Part shown: positions 17,588-26,125 of the stretch, in pieces
How the letters are laid out: each line of letters starts with the position of its first letter
Position numbering within the stretch: position 1 is the first letter of the stretch
DNA from: Streptomyces fuscichromogenes
GTDB taxonomy: Bacteria; Actinomycetota; Actinomycetes; Streptomycetales; Streptomycetaceae
Assembly: GCF_014645815.1 (NCBI RefSeq)
Contig: NZ_BMML01000003.1
Coordinates: 434,001 to 498,000 of the forward strand
Direction: 5' to 3'
DNA: 64,000 bases
Position numbers and translations under genes: made by a program
The notes under the pieces: model-generated
What the model saw: the letters and a program-made list of their open reading frames with translations, nothing else
Told to the model about the DNA's origin: nothing
Database searches by the model: none

Positions 17588-17845
17588 TGAAGGTGAATGA
17601 CGTCGTGGGATCCCGCGGAGGTAGGGGTGAGCGGTCGGGCGGAGCGCCTCCGGGGGTCCACGTTCGCCGCTTGTCCCGCCGAACGGACAGAGGTCATCAA
17701 CCCGTTGAGGCCCGCACCGTTCGCATGGGTGGAACCATGGACTTCGGTCGGGAGAACGCGAGGTACGCTCGTGTCCGGCGGGGTGTACGGGGCGGCGGTG
17801 ACCAGGCCGGGCAGCGGCACGGTCAGGCGCCACCCACCTGTTGGA

Positions 17846-18556
17846 TCAGCCGGTGCGGCGGCTTGCCTCGCGCGGGGCCTGGCCGTCGTTCGGCCCCGAA
17901 CCCTCCTTGATCTGGAGGGTGTTGGTCAACATGACGAAGAACTGGTCGACACAGTCGTCGAAGTCGCAGTCCAACTCGCCACGAACCAGCCAGCGCTCGG
18001 CGAAGTTCCAGGTCAGCGCCTCGATCGCCACGGCGGCGACCCGTGGGTCCAGCCGCTGGTCGGCCATGCCCCGCTCCTGCAACTGACGGATCGCTTTCAC
18101 GACGCGCTCGATCTCGGCGGCGTGCAGGGTCTCGCGGGCCGCCCTGACACCGTCGTCGTACCGGGACACCTCCTCGATGACCGCCATCATCCGCGCCTCG
18201 TCCCGGTACCGCTCGAAATGCACGCGGATCGATTTCCGCAGCCGCTCGTACGGCGTCGCTCCCGACGAGCGGTCCAGCATGACGTCGATGGTGTCGGTCA
18301 GCTCCCGGTCCACCATCGTGGCCAGCTCGCGGAAGATCTCCGCCTTCGAGTCGAAGTAGTGGTAGAAGAGGCCGTGCGAGACCCCGGCGCGGCCGGCGAT
18401 GTCGGCGACCCGGACGTCCAGGAACCCCTTCTCCTCGAACACCTCCTTCGCCGCGCGCAGCAGACGTGCACGAGCCTCCGCCCGCTGGCGGGCCCGCGGG
18501 CCGCCCGAGGTGTCTCCTGTCGGGCCGGTCGTGGCCACCACGGCGGATCTCCTCAC
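17846..18556 (-). CDS. TetR-family regulator within the catabolic block
   Basis: A 236-aa TetR protein with its DNA-binding domain at about residues 25-72 (VADIAGRAGVSHGLFYHYF). The C-terminal domain has an acidic, Arg-rich first half and a hydrophobic tail (FVMLTNTLQIKEG). This layout resembles repressors of acyl-CoA catabolism that respond to CoA thioesters, but that is inference. It lies between the thioesterase and amidohydrolase genes, all leftward, and could bind the TTGATGTCAA elements on either side. Confidence 0.86.
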   Translation of the reverse strand: MRRSAVVATTGPTGDTSGGPRARQRAEARARLLRAAKEVFEEKGFLDVRVADIAGRAGVSHGLFYHYFDSKAEIFRELATMVDRELTDTIDVMLDRSSGATPYERLRKSIRVHFERYRDEARMMAVIEEVSRYDDGVRAARETLHAAEIERVVKAIRQLQERGMADQRLDPRVAAVAIEALTWNFAERWLVRGELDCDFDDCVDQFFVMLTNTLQIKEGSGPNDGQAPREASRRTG

Positions 18557-18690
18557 TGTCGGCTCACGTACCGGTCAGTCTATCGAGCGGGCCGACGACT
18601 CGGACGCGGGCGACAGACGGGGAGCCGTGATGTGCAGGCGGGGCAGGGCGAGTCTGTACGACGCCTGCCTCAGCCGTCAGCCCTGGCCGC

Positions 18691-19533
18691 TCAGAGCCCG
18701 GTGGCGCCCTTCGGCATGGCGCGGATCATGTTGTCCTGGACGAAGGACGCCAGGAGCCGACCGTCCTCGGCGAACACGTCCGCGCGTCCGTAACTCCGCC
18801 CGCGGCCGGCGTAGGGGCTGCTGTGCGACAGCAGCAGCCAGTCGGCGGCGGAGAAGGGCTCGTGGAAAGTGATCGTATGGCTCAGCACACCGCTCGAGAT
18901 CGTTCTGTGCGCCAGCGACTGGCCCACCCCTCGGTGGGGTCGCATCGCGGTGCCGATGAGGAAACCGTCGGTGGCGTAGGCCAGCAGCGCCTGTGCGGTC
19001 GCCGGATCGTCGGGGGCGTTGGGGAAGCGGGTCCAGACGCCCAGCCGTGCCGGGCCGACCGCGAGAGGATCGTCGATGTCGGCGCCGTCGACAATCCGCA
19101 CCTCCCACTCGCCGTTGTCCTCGCGGCGGCGACTCGCCGCTGCCGGCGGACCGGCGTCGGTCAGCCGGTCGCCGTGCCGGATGAAGTCGGGTTCGTCCGC
19201 GCTGAGCAGAACCATGGACCGGGTGCACACCTGCTCGCCCTGGCTGATGGTCACCGTGCAGCTCGCGAGCGACCGGCCGCTGTGTAGCCGCTCCACCGAG
19301 ATCTGCATGGGCTCGGCCGGTGAACCCGCCCGGGCGAAGACCGTATGCAGGGTCTTGACGGACTTGCCTTGCTCGGCGAACCGGGCCGCGGCGATCGACT
19401 GTGCCAGCAACTGGCCTCCGAAGACCACGAAGTGGCCGGTGTCGATGTTGCCGGCGGTGTAGCGGTCGGTGCCCACTTCCTTCAGGTCGAGCGCGTCAAG
19501 AAAGGCCTCGATGGTGAATGGCATGGCTGTCAC
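18691..19533 (-). CDS. acyl-CoA thioesterase II (TesB-like)
   Basis: A 280-aa double-hotdog protein. FGGQLLAQSIAAA near residue 38 and HSGRSLASCTVTISQGEQ in the first half, with ITFHEPFSAADWLLL and YGRADVFAEDGRLLAS in the second, are TesB signatures. It hydrolyses acyl-CoA esters, here probably recycling CoA from dead-end intermediates. ATG codons at 19533 and 19524 are both possible. The gene follows the hydratase by 28 bp in the leftward block. Confidence 0.9.
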   Translation of the reverse strand: MTAMPFTIEAFLDALDLKEVGTDRYTAGNIDTGHFVVFGGQLLAQSIAAARFAEQGKSVKTLHTVFARAGSPAEPMQISVERLHSGRSLASCTVTISQGEQVCTRSMVLLSADEPDFIRHGDRLTDAGPPAAASRRREDNGEWEVRIVDGADIDDPLAVGPARLGVWTRFPNAPDDPATAQALLAYATDGFLIGTAMRPHRGVGQSLAHRTISSGVLSHTITFHEPFSAADWLLLSHSSPYAGRGRSYGRADVFAEDGRLLASFVQDNMIRAMPKGATGL

Positions 19534-19561
19534 TCCGAGGGCTGGGGGTCGTCGGACCGGT

Positions 19562-20368
19562 TCACTCGGCCCTCCTTTCCTTCATGGCGGCCAAGTTGAC
19601 CAGGGCCGGCTTGTCACCCGTGATCACGAGCGCGCGGTTGTGGCCGAGGTGGTGCATGTCGAACGACGCCTCCAGGGCGGCGCTGAACCCCTGCGCGTCG
19701 AGAGCGCGGTTCACCGCCCGCTTGGCCATGCGCAACGCGAAGCCGTCAACCCTTGCTATGCGGCGGGCCAGTCGGAGCGTCGCCGGAAGGAGTTCGTCCG
19801 GGGGAACGACCTGGTTGACCATCCCGAGCTGCCGGGCTTCCCCGGCGGTGATCGAGTCGCCGGTGAAAAGGATCTCCTTGGCCTTGCGGGGGCCGAACTC
19901 CCAGGTGTGGGCGTGGTACTCCACCCCGCAGATGCCCATGAAGAGCACCGGGTCGGAGAACTCTGCGTTCTCCGCGGCGACGATGAGGTCGCACGGCCAA
20001 CACAGCATCAGCCCCGCGGCGATGCACTTGCCCTGCACCGCGGCGATCGACGGCTTGGGAACGTCGCGCCAGCGTTTCGCGAAGTGGAAGTAGTACCGCG
20101 TCTCCCAGTCGTACATGGCATCGGGCAGCGGAATCCCGGTGTCCGCCGAGGTCGGCTGTGTGCCCGACATGTCATGTCCGGCCGAGAAGTGCTTGCCGGT
20201 GGACCGCAGGACGATCACTTTGACCTCGCGGTCGGACTCGGCGAGGCGCCATGCCTCGTCCAGTTCGACGAGAACCTTCTCGCTCTGTGCGTTGGCGGCC
20301 TCGGGCCGGTCCAGCGTGATGATCCCGACGTGATCGTCGACGTCGTACTCGACGTGGTCGAACCGCAT
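19562..20368 (-). CDS. enoyl-CoA hydratase/isomerase family protein
   Basis: A 268-aa crotonase-fold protein. It shows ITLDRPEAANAQS, the oxyanion-hole segments GKHFSAGHDMSG and AAVQGKCIAAGLML, and GPRKAKEILFTGD. The usual catalytic glutamates of hydratases are not obvious: GVEYHAHTWEFGPR replaces the usual region, so a non-hydratase crotonase reaction such as C-C bond hydrolysis is possible. ATG at 20368 begins the conserved MRFDHVEYDVDD. The TTGATGTCAA element lies 55 bp upstream. Confidence 0.88.
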   Translation of the reverse strand: MRFDHVEYDVDDHVGIITLDRPEAANAQSEKVLVELDEAWRLAESDREVKVIVLRSTGKHFSAGHDMSGTQPTSADTGIPLPDAMYDWETRYYFHFAKRWRDVPKPSIAAVQGKCIAAGLMLCWPCDLIVAAENAEFSDPVLFMGICGVEYHAHTWEFGPRKAKEILFTGDSITAGEARQLGMVNQVVPPDELLPATLRLARRIARVDGFALRMAKRAVNRALDAQGFSAALEASFDMHHLGHNRALVITGDKPALVNLAAMKERRAE

Positions 20369-20422
20369 CGTGTCTGCCCTCCGAGTACGGACCGTCCATG
20401 CGGTCCGATTCTTGCTAGGTGT

Positions 20423-20440
20423 CGTTGATGTCAACATCAA
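20423..20440. promoter_or_regulatory. TTGATG-TCAA-CATCAA dyad before hydratase gene
   Basis: TTGATGTCAACATCAA (20425-20440) has perfect 6-bp arms, and its left part CGTTGATGTCAA is identical to the site at 17576-17587. It overlaps the stop codon of the TetR-like gene and precedes the leftward hydratase. Confidence 0.55.
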
Positions 20441-21060
20441 GGAATCAGGCGGGCGGTGTCTCGGCCGGTGGGGGAGTGGGCGACGGGCGCGCGCCAGAGG
20501 CCCGTGACACCGTCGACGAGACACGCGGCGGCGTTGTCCCAGCTCGACCAGAGCGTCGATGAACCTTCCGCCAGCGCGGACTCGCGCTCCGCGCACACGT
20601 GCACGATCAAGTGGCGAGCCATGGTGGCGCGTTCGAAGTGGGTGTGCGCCGGCAGTTCCGGAAGGCAGCGCTCCAGCCCCTGAAGGAGAGCCGGGAGAGC
20701 CGGGGAAGCGGCCAACGACACGTCGAGCGTGACGTCGTGGAGGAGCGGCTCTTTCAGCAACTGGGCGCAGAACCTGGCGTACCAGGTGGGGCTGCCCAGC
20801 CGGTCCAGGTGCTGGGTGACCGGCCTGACGAGACAGTCGACCCAGTCACGCAGCTCCGCCGACCCGTCGGTCCTGGACACCATGGGGGCACGCAGCCGCT
20901 CGATCTGGCGGGCGTGTTCGGCTGTGATCGCGCACGCCAGCTCCGCCCTGGCCGCCGGGTCGGGAACCGCGTGCATTCCGTGCTCCGCGAACCACAGTTC
21001 CGCCGTGGACAGAGACGACACAGCGTGGTGCGGAGCAGGTCGCCTGGTGCTGCCATCCAT
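20437..21060 (-). CDS. TetR-like protein missing the DNA-binding helices
   Basis: A 207-aa protein whose residues from about 60 on align with the TetR at 13101 (GSPTWYARFCAQLL, ARHLIVHVCAERESAL, VTGLWRAP). Where the paralogue has the helix-turn-helix after FAEHGVYAV, this protein reads FAEHGMHAVPDPAARAELAC, so the recognition helices are deleted in frame. The ATG at 21060 has GGTGAGG about 8 bases upstream; a start at 21144 would overlap the SDR gene. It may be a non-DNA-binding ligand domain or a pseudogene. Confidence 0.7.
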   Translation of the reverse strand: MDGSTRRPAPHHAVSSLSTAELWFAEHGMHAVPDPAARAELACAITAEHARQIERLRAPMVSRTDGSAELRDWVDCLVRPVTQHLDRLGSPTWYARFCAQLLKEPLLHDVTLDVSLAASPALPALLQGLERCLPELPAHTHFERATMARHLIVHVCAERESALAEGSSTLWSSWDNAAACLVDGVTGLWRAPVAHSPTGRDTARLIP

Positions 21061-21109
21061 CGCTACCACCTCACCGAGGGTGTCGTTCCTGGTGCCGGAC
21101 CGCGAAGCG

Positions 21110-21865
21110 TCAACCGGCGCCGGCGAGGCTGACTCCACCGTCAACGACGACGAGTTGTCCCGTCAGCCAGGAGGCGTCCGAGGACAGCAGGAAGGAGACG
21201 GTGTCACCGATGTCCTCGGGGACGCCCAGTCGCTTCAGCGGATACGCCTCGACGACTGCGTCCTCCTTGTCCCGGTAGAGAACCTCCGCAAAGCGGGTCT
21301 TCACGAGACCGGGAGCCACGGCGTTCACCCGGATTCCCGGGCCCAGTTCGGTGGCCAGTTGCTGGGTGACGCGGTTGAGCATGGCCTTCGTGGCACCGTA
21401 GAAGCCCATTCCGGGGGCCGATTGCGATGCCGAAAGCGATGAGACGTTCACGATCGCACCACCGTGCTCGCCCATCCACGCCCGATGTACCCGCTGCACC
21501 CAGGAGATCGCTGCCAGACAGTTGACCTCGAAGGTCTTGCGTGCGGCGGCGAGGTCGAGTTCCAGCAGCGGGCCGTAGGCGGGATTCGTGCCGGCGTTGT
21601 TCACCAGCAGGTCGACGCCGCCGAACGCCTCGACGGTGCGGCGAACGGCGTCGGCCTGGTGAGCCGGGTCGTCCGCGCGTCCTGCCACCGCGATGGCGTT
21701 CGCCGGTCCGCCCAACTCGCTCACTGCCGCGTCGAGCGCCTCCTCCTTGCGCGCGGTCAGGCATACCCGGGCACCGTCGGCCACCAATCGCCGGGCGATC
21801 GCGAATCCGATGCCCCGGCTGGCGCCGGTGACCAGTGCTGCCTTGCCCATGAAGCGCTGGGTCAT
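21110..21865 (-). CDS. classical SDR, 3-oxoacyl/3-hydroxyacyl reductase type
   Basis: A 251-aa SDR with all catalytic parts: TGASRGIG (residues 14-21), NNAGTN, the Ser in IVNVSSLSA, and YGATK (YxxxK), then the C-terminal LTGQLVVVDGGVSL. It likely interconverts a ring alcohol and ketone or a 3-hydroxyacyl-CoA using NAD(P). Its ATG overlaps the TGA of the ACAD gene (ATGA at 21862-21865), which implies translational coupling and a linked step. Confidence 0.9.
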   Translation of the reverse strand: MTQRFMGKAALVTGASRGIGFAIARRLVADGARVCLTARKEEALDAAVSELGGPANAIAVAGRADDPAHQADAVRRTVEAFGGVDLLVNNAGTNPAYGPLLELDLAAARKTFEVNCLAAISWVQRVHRAWMGEHGGAIVNVSSLSASQSAPGMGFYGATKAMLNRVTQQLATELGPGIRVNAVAPGLVKTRFAEVLYRDKEDAVVEAYPLKRLGVPEDIGDTVSFLLSSDASWLTGQLVVVDGGVSLAGAG

Positions 21866-22878
21866 CTGGACGCCTCTCCTTTCTGTCGTCGGGCGGATCG
21901 CTTGGCCGCCGGTAGGCGCGGCCCGCTCCCGTCAGGACCGATACCGGGTACGTCGGCCAGGCCCACCAGTCGCTCACCGGCAAGGTCGCCCGCGCGGATC
22001 TGGGCGCCGAGACGGCGTGCCAGCGTGCGGGGGTCTCCGAGCAGGCGGTCGAGCACCAGATTCCGGCGATAGCCTCGGTGGAATTCGTGTTCACTGGTGA
22101 AGGCGATACCGCCGAACACCTGGAAGCAGTTGCGGCCGGCCGCGTCGGCGGCCCGGCCGGCGAGGATCTTGGCCACCATCGCGGCGGTGACCGTGCCGGC
22201 GGTGGCGGCGGCCACGGCCGCGGCGTCGGCGGCCTCGACGGCGACCAGGGTCTCGGCGAGCCGGTGCTTCACCGCTTGGAATTCCGCGATGGGCGTGCGG
22301 AACTGCCTGCGCTCCCCGGCGTAGTCCGTCGCGAGGGCGAGCAACGCCCGACTGCTCGCCACCAACTGGTGGGAGAGCGCGCGGTGACCTGCGGCCAGGG
22401 CGGCGGGCCACACCGTGGCGGGGATGTCCGTGGTCCGGCCCGCGGGCAGTCCCGGCAGTGCCAGGAGGCCCGCGGCCGGATCGATGCCTCCCAGCGGCCG
22501 GGCTTCGACGGGGCCGTCGAGGTCCACCACGACCAGGCCTTCGCCGCTCAGGTCGGGCAGCCAGAGCAGTCGTTCGGCGTGGCGGTGCGCCGGCAGCACC
22601 ACGTGGGTACCGGCCGTGGCGGGGTAGGCGACGGCAGCCTCACCGGTACCCAGAGCCGCAGCCAGGACGTCGTCGAGGGCTGCCGCGTCGATGCCGGTTC
22701 GCCCCTGTTCACGGAAGACGACGGCGACGGCCATGGCCTCCTGCGCGGCCAGCGCGTCCAGCCAGCCGGCCTTCACCAGCGCGGAACGCGCGCCGGACGG
22801 CTCGTCGCGGTCGAGAGCGGCGGCGACGGACTTGCGGAACTCCGCGACGAGTCCGGTGTCGGTGTCGGTTCGGAGCAT
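21862..22878 (-). CDS. acyl-CoA dehydrogenase family protein, short type
   Basis: A 338-aa ACAD-fold protein, shorter than the usual 380. The C-terminal four-helix domain is clear (SRALLALATDYAGERRQF, GRNCFQVFGGIAFTSEHEFH). The N-terminal part is weakly conserved, as in the accessory subunits of heterotetrameric actinobacterial ACADs, and the usual YEGT catalytic loop is absent (RGYRRNLVLDRLLG). It may pair with a second ACAD subunit encoded elsewhere in the island. ATG at 22878 or GTG at 22881 starts it. A 247-bp gap separates it from the SnoaL-like gene. Confidence 0.82.
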   Translation of the reverse strand: MLRTDTDTGLVAEFRKSVAAALDRDEPSGARSALVKAGWLDALAAQEAMAVAVVFREQGRTGIDAAALDDVLAAALGTGEAAVAYPATAGTHVVLPAHRHAERLLWLPDLSGEGLVVVDLDGPVEARPLGGIDPAAGLLALPGLPAGRTTDIPATVWPAALAAGHRALSHQLVASSRALLALATDYAGERRQFRTPIAEFQAVKHRLAETLVAVEAADAAAVAAATAGTVTAAMVAKILAGRAADAAGRNCFQVFGGIAFTSEHEFHRGYRRNLVLDRLLGDPRTLARRLGAQIRAGDLAGERLVGLADVPGIGPDGSGPRLPAAKRSARRQKGEASR

Positions 22879-23125
22879 CACGCGGCCCCTGCAGGGGGGA
22901 ACCGCGGGGGCGTCGGCGTGTCGGGGCCGAGGCTCCGCCCGACGAAAGTGCCGCCTTGGCGAAGAACCGGCCCACGCGGGGCCGGCGCCGGGACGGCCCC
23001 CCGGGCACCGGGGTGGTGTGATGGAGCGGCCAAAGATCTCGCCTCCGGCATCCGCGCGCCGTTCGCGCCGGCGCACTCACTGAGTGGGCAGGGAGCGCAA
23101 TGCTCGTACGGTTTCCGCACGGCCT

Positions 23126-23557
23126 TCACACGGCGGGTTCCAGCGACTCCGCCATCGCCTTGGCGTCCTGGGGATAGAACTCGACCTTGACGATCTTCGC
23201 GTCCCTGAAGGTCAGGACCTCGACGGCCGGCATGCGGAAACTGCGGCCCGTCGTCCTGGCGGTCCAGTCCATCATGTAGTTGAGGATGATGACGTCCGCT
23301 TCGGGGTCTTCCCAGACATGCAGGATGTCGAGCTTCTGTTCCCAATGAGACATCATCGTGCGTCGGACCCTGAGCCAGGTCTCCCGTCCCCGGTGGACGC
23401 CTCCGTGGGGGAGACACGGCGGTTCGTGGACCTCGATGTCGGAATGGAAGAACTCGACCATCCTGTGTTCGTAGGCCTCACTCGTCCGGTCCTTGTTGAA
23501 CTCCGCGGTTCCCCCGCCGATCATTCGGCGCAGGGTTTCCATGTTTCTCGATGTCAC
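23126..23557 (-). CDS. SnoaL-like/NTF2-fold protein
   Basis: A 143-aa protein with NTF2-fold features: an N-terminal helix pair, the central FHSDIEVHEPP strand, the GRETW helix, and VEVLTFRDAKIVKVEFYPQD at the end. Members include ring isomerases, cyclases and small oxygenase subunits. Encoded 15 bp downstream of the Rieske oxygenase alpha subunit, it could serve as that enzyme's beta subunit or as an isomerase acting on its product. Confidence 0.85.
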   Translation of the reverse strand: MTSRNMETLRRMIGGGTAEFNKDRTSEAYEHRMVEFFHSDIEVHEPPCLPHGGVHRGRETWLRVRRTMMSHWEQKLDILHVWEDPEADVIILNYMMDWTARTTGRSFRMPAVEVLTFRDAKIVKVEFYPQDAKAMAESLEPAV

Positions 23558-23572
23558 CGGAGTCTCGATCCG

Positions 23573-24925
23573 TCAGCGGGCGAGGTAGGAGTCGAGGTGG
23601 ACGTGCAGGTTGGCGATGCCGTCCTCGTACTTGCGAGCGAGCCGCTGCGCCTTGTAGCCGGGGGTGTGCAGGCCGCGCTGCTGGCGTTCGATGTTGCTGA
23701 AGTCCTGCCGCGGGATGAGCGGCCACGCCTCGCTCTCCGCCGGGTACACGCCGTCGAGCGTCGGTTTCCCCGGCTCTTCGCCCTCGGGATACAGGGTCAG
23801 GGACCAGAACTCGAAGTAACAGTGCTCCGGGTCGCCGGAATCGGGTCGTACGCGGTACGAGATGGCGTTGCCGTACATGGGGTGCAGCATGAAGTTCGGG
23901 AAGACGAACCACTGGCTGCCCCAGTTGGCGAGCGTCTCCGGCTCCGGGTCGGGCAGTCTGATGCCGGCCCCGGTGTTCCAGGCGTACAGGGCCTCGACCA
24001 TCGTGGACGAGAAGTCCTCGGCCCGGCAGTCCGTGTTGCGCAGAGCCTCTATGACCGCGACGTCCTTCTGGAGAACCATGGCCTGCAGTCCCTCGGCGAC
24101 CACGCGCATGAAGGCCAGTGCCTTCTCGGCCTCGGCTCGGCCGTCGACGCCGAGGCCGACCCCTGACTCGTCATGTCCCTGCGCCAGGCTCGCGTGGCCG
24201 TTCTCGTACGAGTGCTGCACCGACAGGAAGTCGGCAGGGAACGCCTCGCCCGCTCCCTGGACGACCTGCGGATGTGTCGCCATGAGGTGCCAGCCCTCCA
24301 TGAACGCCTCGATGGCGAGTTTCCAGTTGGCCTTGAGGCGTATCGCCTTCCACCAGTCGACCCGCATGTCGGCGACCCTCAGCGGGTCGAGATGGACGGG
24401 CAGCGGCCGCAGCGCGTCCTGCAGAGGCGGCGCGCTCTGGTCCATGTTGATGAACACGCAGCCTGCCCATGTGCCTACCTGGCACTCGATGAGCCTCAGC
24501 TCCTCCGGGTCCATGACATGGGGGTCGAACCCCTCCTTGCCGTAGAGCCCGGACGGGGCGCCGTCGATGCTCCAGCGCCAGCCGTGGAACGGGCAGACGA
24601 TCTGACCGCCACCGAAGGTGCCGCAGCCGAGCGCCAGCTGTGTCGCACGGTGCCTGCAGGCGTTCTGGTAGGCCTTGACCTCGTCGGCACCGGTCCGTAC
24701 GACCAGCACGGAGTACATGGCGACCGAGTACTCGACGTAGTCGCCGACCTTCGGTATCTCCTCCAGACGGCACGCCATCTGCCAGACACGCGGCCACAGC
24801 CTCTCGTTCTCCAGCTCGAAGAACTCCTTGTCGTAGTACCGCTCCCGGGGAATGAACGCCCGGTCGGTGATGGCGAACGGCCCCACCGCGGTTGCGGCCG
24901 CCTCTTCCGTGGTCACCTCTGCCAT
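23573..24925 (-). CDS. Rieske non-heme iron oxygenase, alpha subunit
   Basis: A 450-aa ring-hydroxylating oxygenase subunit. The Rieske cluster ligands are Cys90, His92, Cys111 and His114 (CRH and CPFHGW). The mononuclear iron site includes His213 and His218 in FMEGWHLMATHP. It activates O2 to hydroxylate a ring or demethylate an ether. A reductase gene is not visible. Its ATG has GAGGAGGAC just upstream. It opens the leftward block that continues to the P450, and is divergent from the ThDP E1 genes. Confidence 0.92.
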   Translation of the reverse strand: MAEVTTEEAAATAVGPFAITDRAFIPRERYYDKEFFELENERLWPRVWQMACRLEEIPKVGDYVEYSVAMYSVLVVRTGADEVKAYQNACRHRATQLALGCGTFGGGQIVCPFHGWRWSIDGAPSGLYGKEGFDPHVMDPEELRLIECQVGTWAGCVFINMDQSAPPLQDALRPLPVHLDPLRVADMRVDWWKAIRLKANWKLAIEAFMEGWHLMATHPQVVQGAGEAFPADFLSVQHSYENGHASLAQGHDESGVGLGVDGRAEAEKALAFMRVVAEGLQAMVLQKDVAVIEALRNTDCRAEDFSSTMVEALYAWNTGAGIRLPDPEPETLANWGSQWFVFPNFMLHPMYGNAISYRVRPDSGDPEHCYFEFWSLTLYPEGEEPGKPTLDGVYPAESEAWPLIPRQDFSNIERQQRGLHTPGYKAQRLARKYEDGIANLHVHLDSYLAR

Positions 24926-25109
24926 GTGTCCTCCTCATCGAGGCCCGTCCGGCGAAAACGCGCTGCATCATTGAGCGCTTTTGGGCAACGTGCGGCCCCA
25001 GCTGGGAAGTTCGCTGGGCTCACGATCGTTCTCGCCATAGACTTTCATATATTTAAATCCTTCGCTAGCCTCTGGCTTGCCCGTGCCAGACGCGCAGTTG
25101 GGAGAGGGT
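24926..25109. promoter_or_regulatory. divergent promoter region, Rieske / E1 alpha
   Basis: The gap of 184 bp holds an AT-rich patch (CATATATTTAAATCC, 25047-25061) that stands out from the GC-rich background and probably contains the promoter elements for one or both directions. The start of the E1 alpha gene is preceded by GGGAGAGG. Confidence 0.5.
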
Positions 25110-26114
25110 ATGGCGGTGACGACGCCCAAGCGGCCGGTCCCCGCCGCTGAGCAGCAGCGGCGGATGTATGAACTCATGACCCTGATGAAGCTCACGGACG
25201 ACCGTCTCGCGAAGGGGATCGGCAGCGGTGAGTTCCTCAGCGTCTACTGGCCGCACCGCGGTCAGGAGGCCGTCGCCGCCGCGCTCGGCGTGGTGCTGCG
25301 GTCGACTGATCAACTGGTGACCACGTACCGCGGCCTGCATGACCACATCGGCAAGGGCGTGCCCGTCGAAGCGATCATCGGCGAGCTGCTCGGCAAGGAG
25401 ACGGCTCCGGGGATGGGGAAGGGCGGTACCTCCCATCTCGCCTACCCGGAGGCCGGGGCCATGCTGTCGACGGGCATCGTCGGAGCCGGCCTGCCCATCG
25501 CGGTCGGACTCGGCCTGGCCGTCCGTCAGCAGGGACTCGACCGCGTCGTCGCGGTGTCCTTCGGCGACGGCGCCACCAACACCGGTTCGTTCCACGAGGC
25601 GATGAACATGGCCGCCGTGCTCGATGTGCCGGTCGTCTTCGTCTGTCAGAACAACCTGTACGGCGAGAAGACTCCGGTCGAGCGGACGATGAAGGTGGCC
25701 ACGGTCGCGGAGCGGGCCGCCGCGTACGGGATGCCCGGTCTCCGGGTGGACGGCAACGATCCCGACGCGGTCTTCGGCTCGCTCGCGGAGGCCGTCGAGC
25801 GAACCCGGGCCGGTGGCGGGCCCGTGCTCGTGGAGTGCGTGACCTTCCGGTTCCGCGGTCACTCCTACGGTGACAGCCAGAGTTACATGCCCAGGGAACG
25901 GCTGGCCGCGGCGCTGGAGCGGGATCCGGTGCCCGCCTACCGCCGGCGCCTGCTCGACATGGGCGTCTGCTCGGAGAGCGAACTCCTCGCGGTGGAGGCC
26001 ACCGCGGCGGACGTCGTCGACCAGGCCGTCAAGAAGTGCACGGACGCACCCGAGCCGTCGACGGAGCGGCTGCTGGACCACCGGTACGTGGACGACCACA
26101 ACATGCCTGCCTGA
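25110..26114 (+). CDS. ThDP-dependent 2-oxoacid/acetoin dehydrogenase E1 alpha
   Basis: A 334-aa E1 alpha subunit. The ThDP motif runs from GDG (152-154) to NN (181-182), and HRGQEAVA (49-56) and GKGGTSHL (104-111) are family signatures. With the beta subunit it would decarboxylate a 2-oxoacid or cleave acetoin, passing the acyl group to a lipoyl E2. No E2 or E3 gene follows, so the E2 must lie elsewhere or the pair performs a different ThDP reaction. ATG 25110 is preferred over GTG 25077. Confidence 0.9.
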   Translation: MAVTTPKRPVPAAEQQRRMYELMTLMKLTDDRLAKGIGSGEFLSVYWPHRGQEAVAAALGVVLRSTDQLVTTYRGLHDHIGKGVPVEAIIGELLGKETAPGMGKGGTSHLAYPEAGAMLSTGIVGAGLPIAVGLGLAVRQQGLDRVVAVSFGDGATNTGSFHEAMNMAAVLDVPVVFVCQNNLYGEKTPVERTMKVATVAERAAAYGMPGLRVDGNDPDAVFGSLAEAVERTRAGGGPVLVECVTFRFRGHSYGDSQSYMPRERLAAALERDPVPAYRRRLLDMGVCSESELLAVEATAADVVDQAVKKCTDAPEPSTERLLDHRYVDDHNMPA

Positions 26115-26125
26115 GGAGGAACGCG

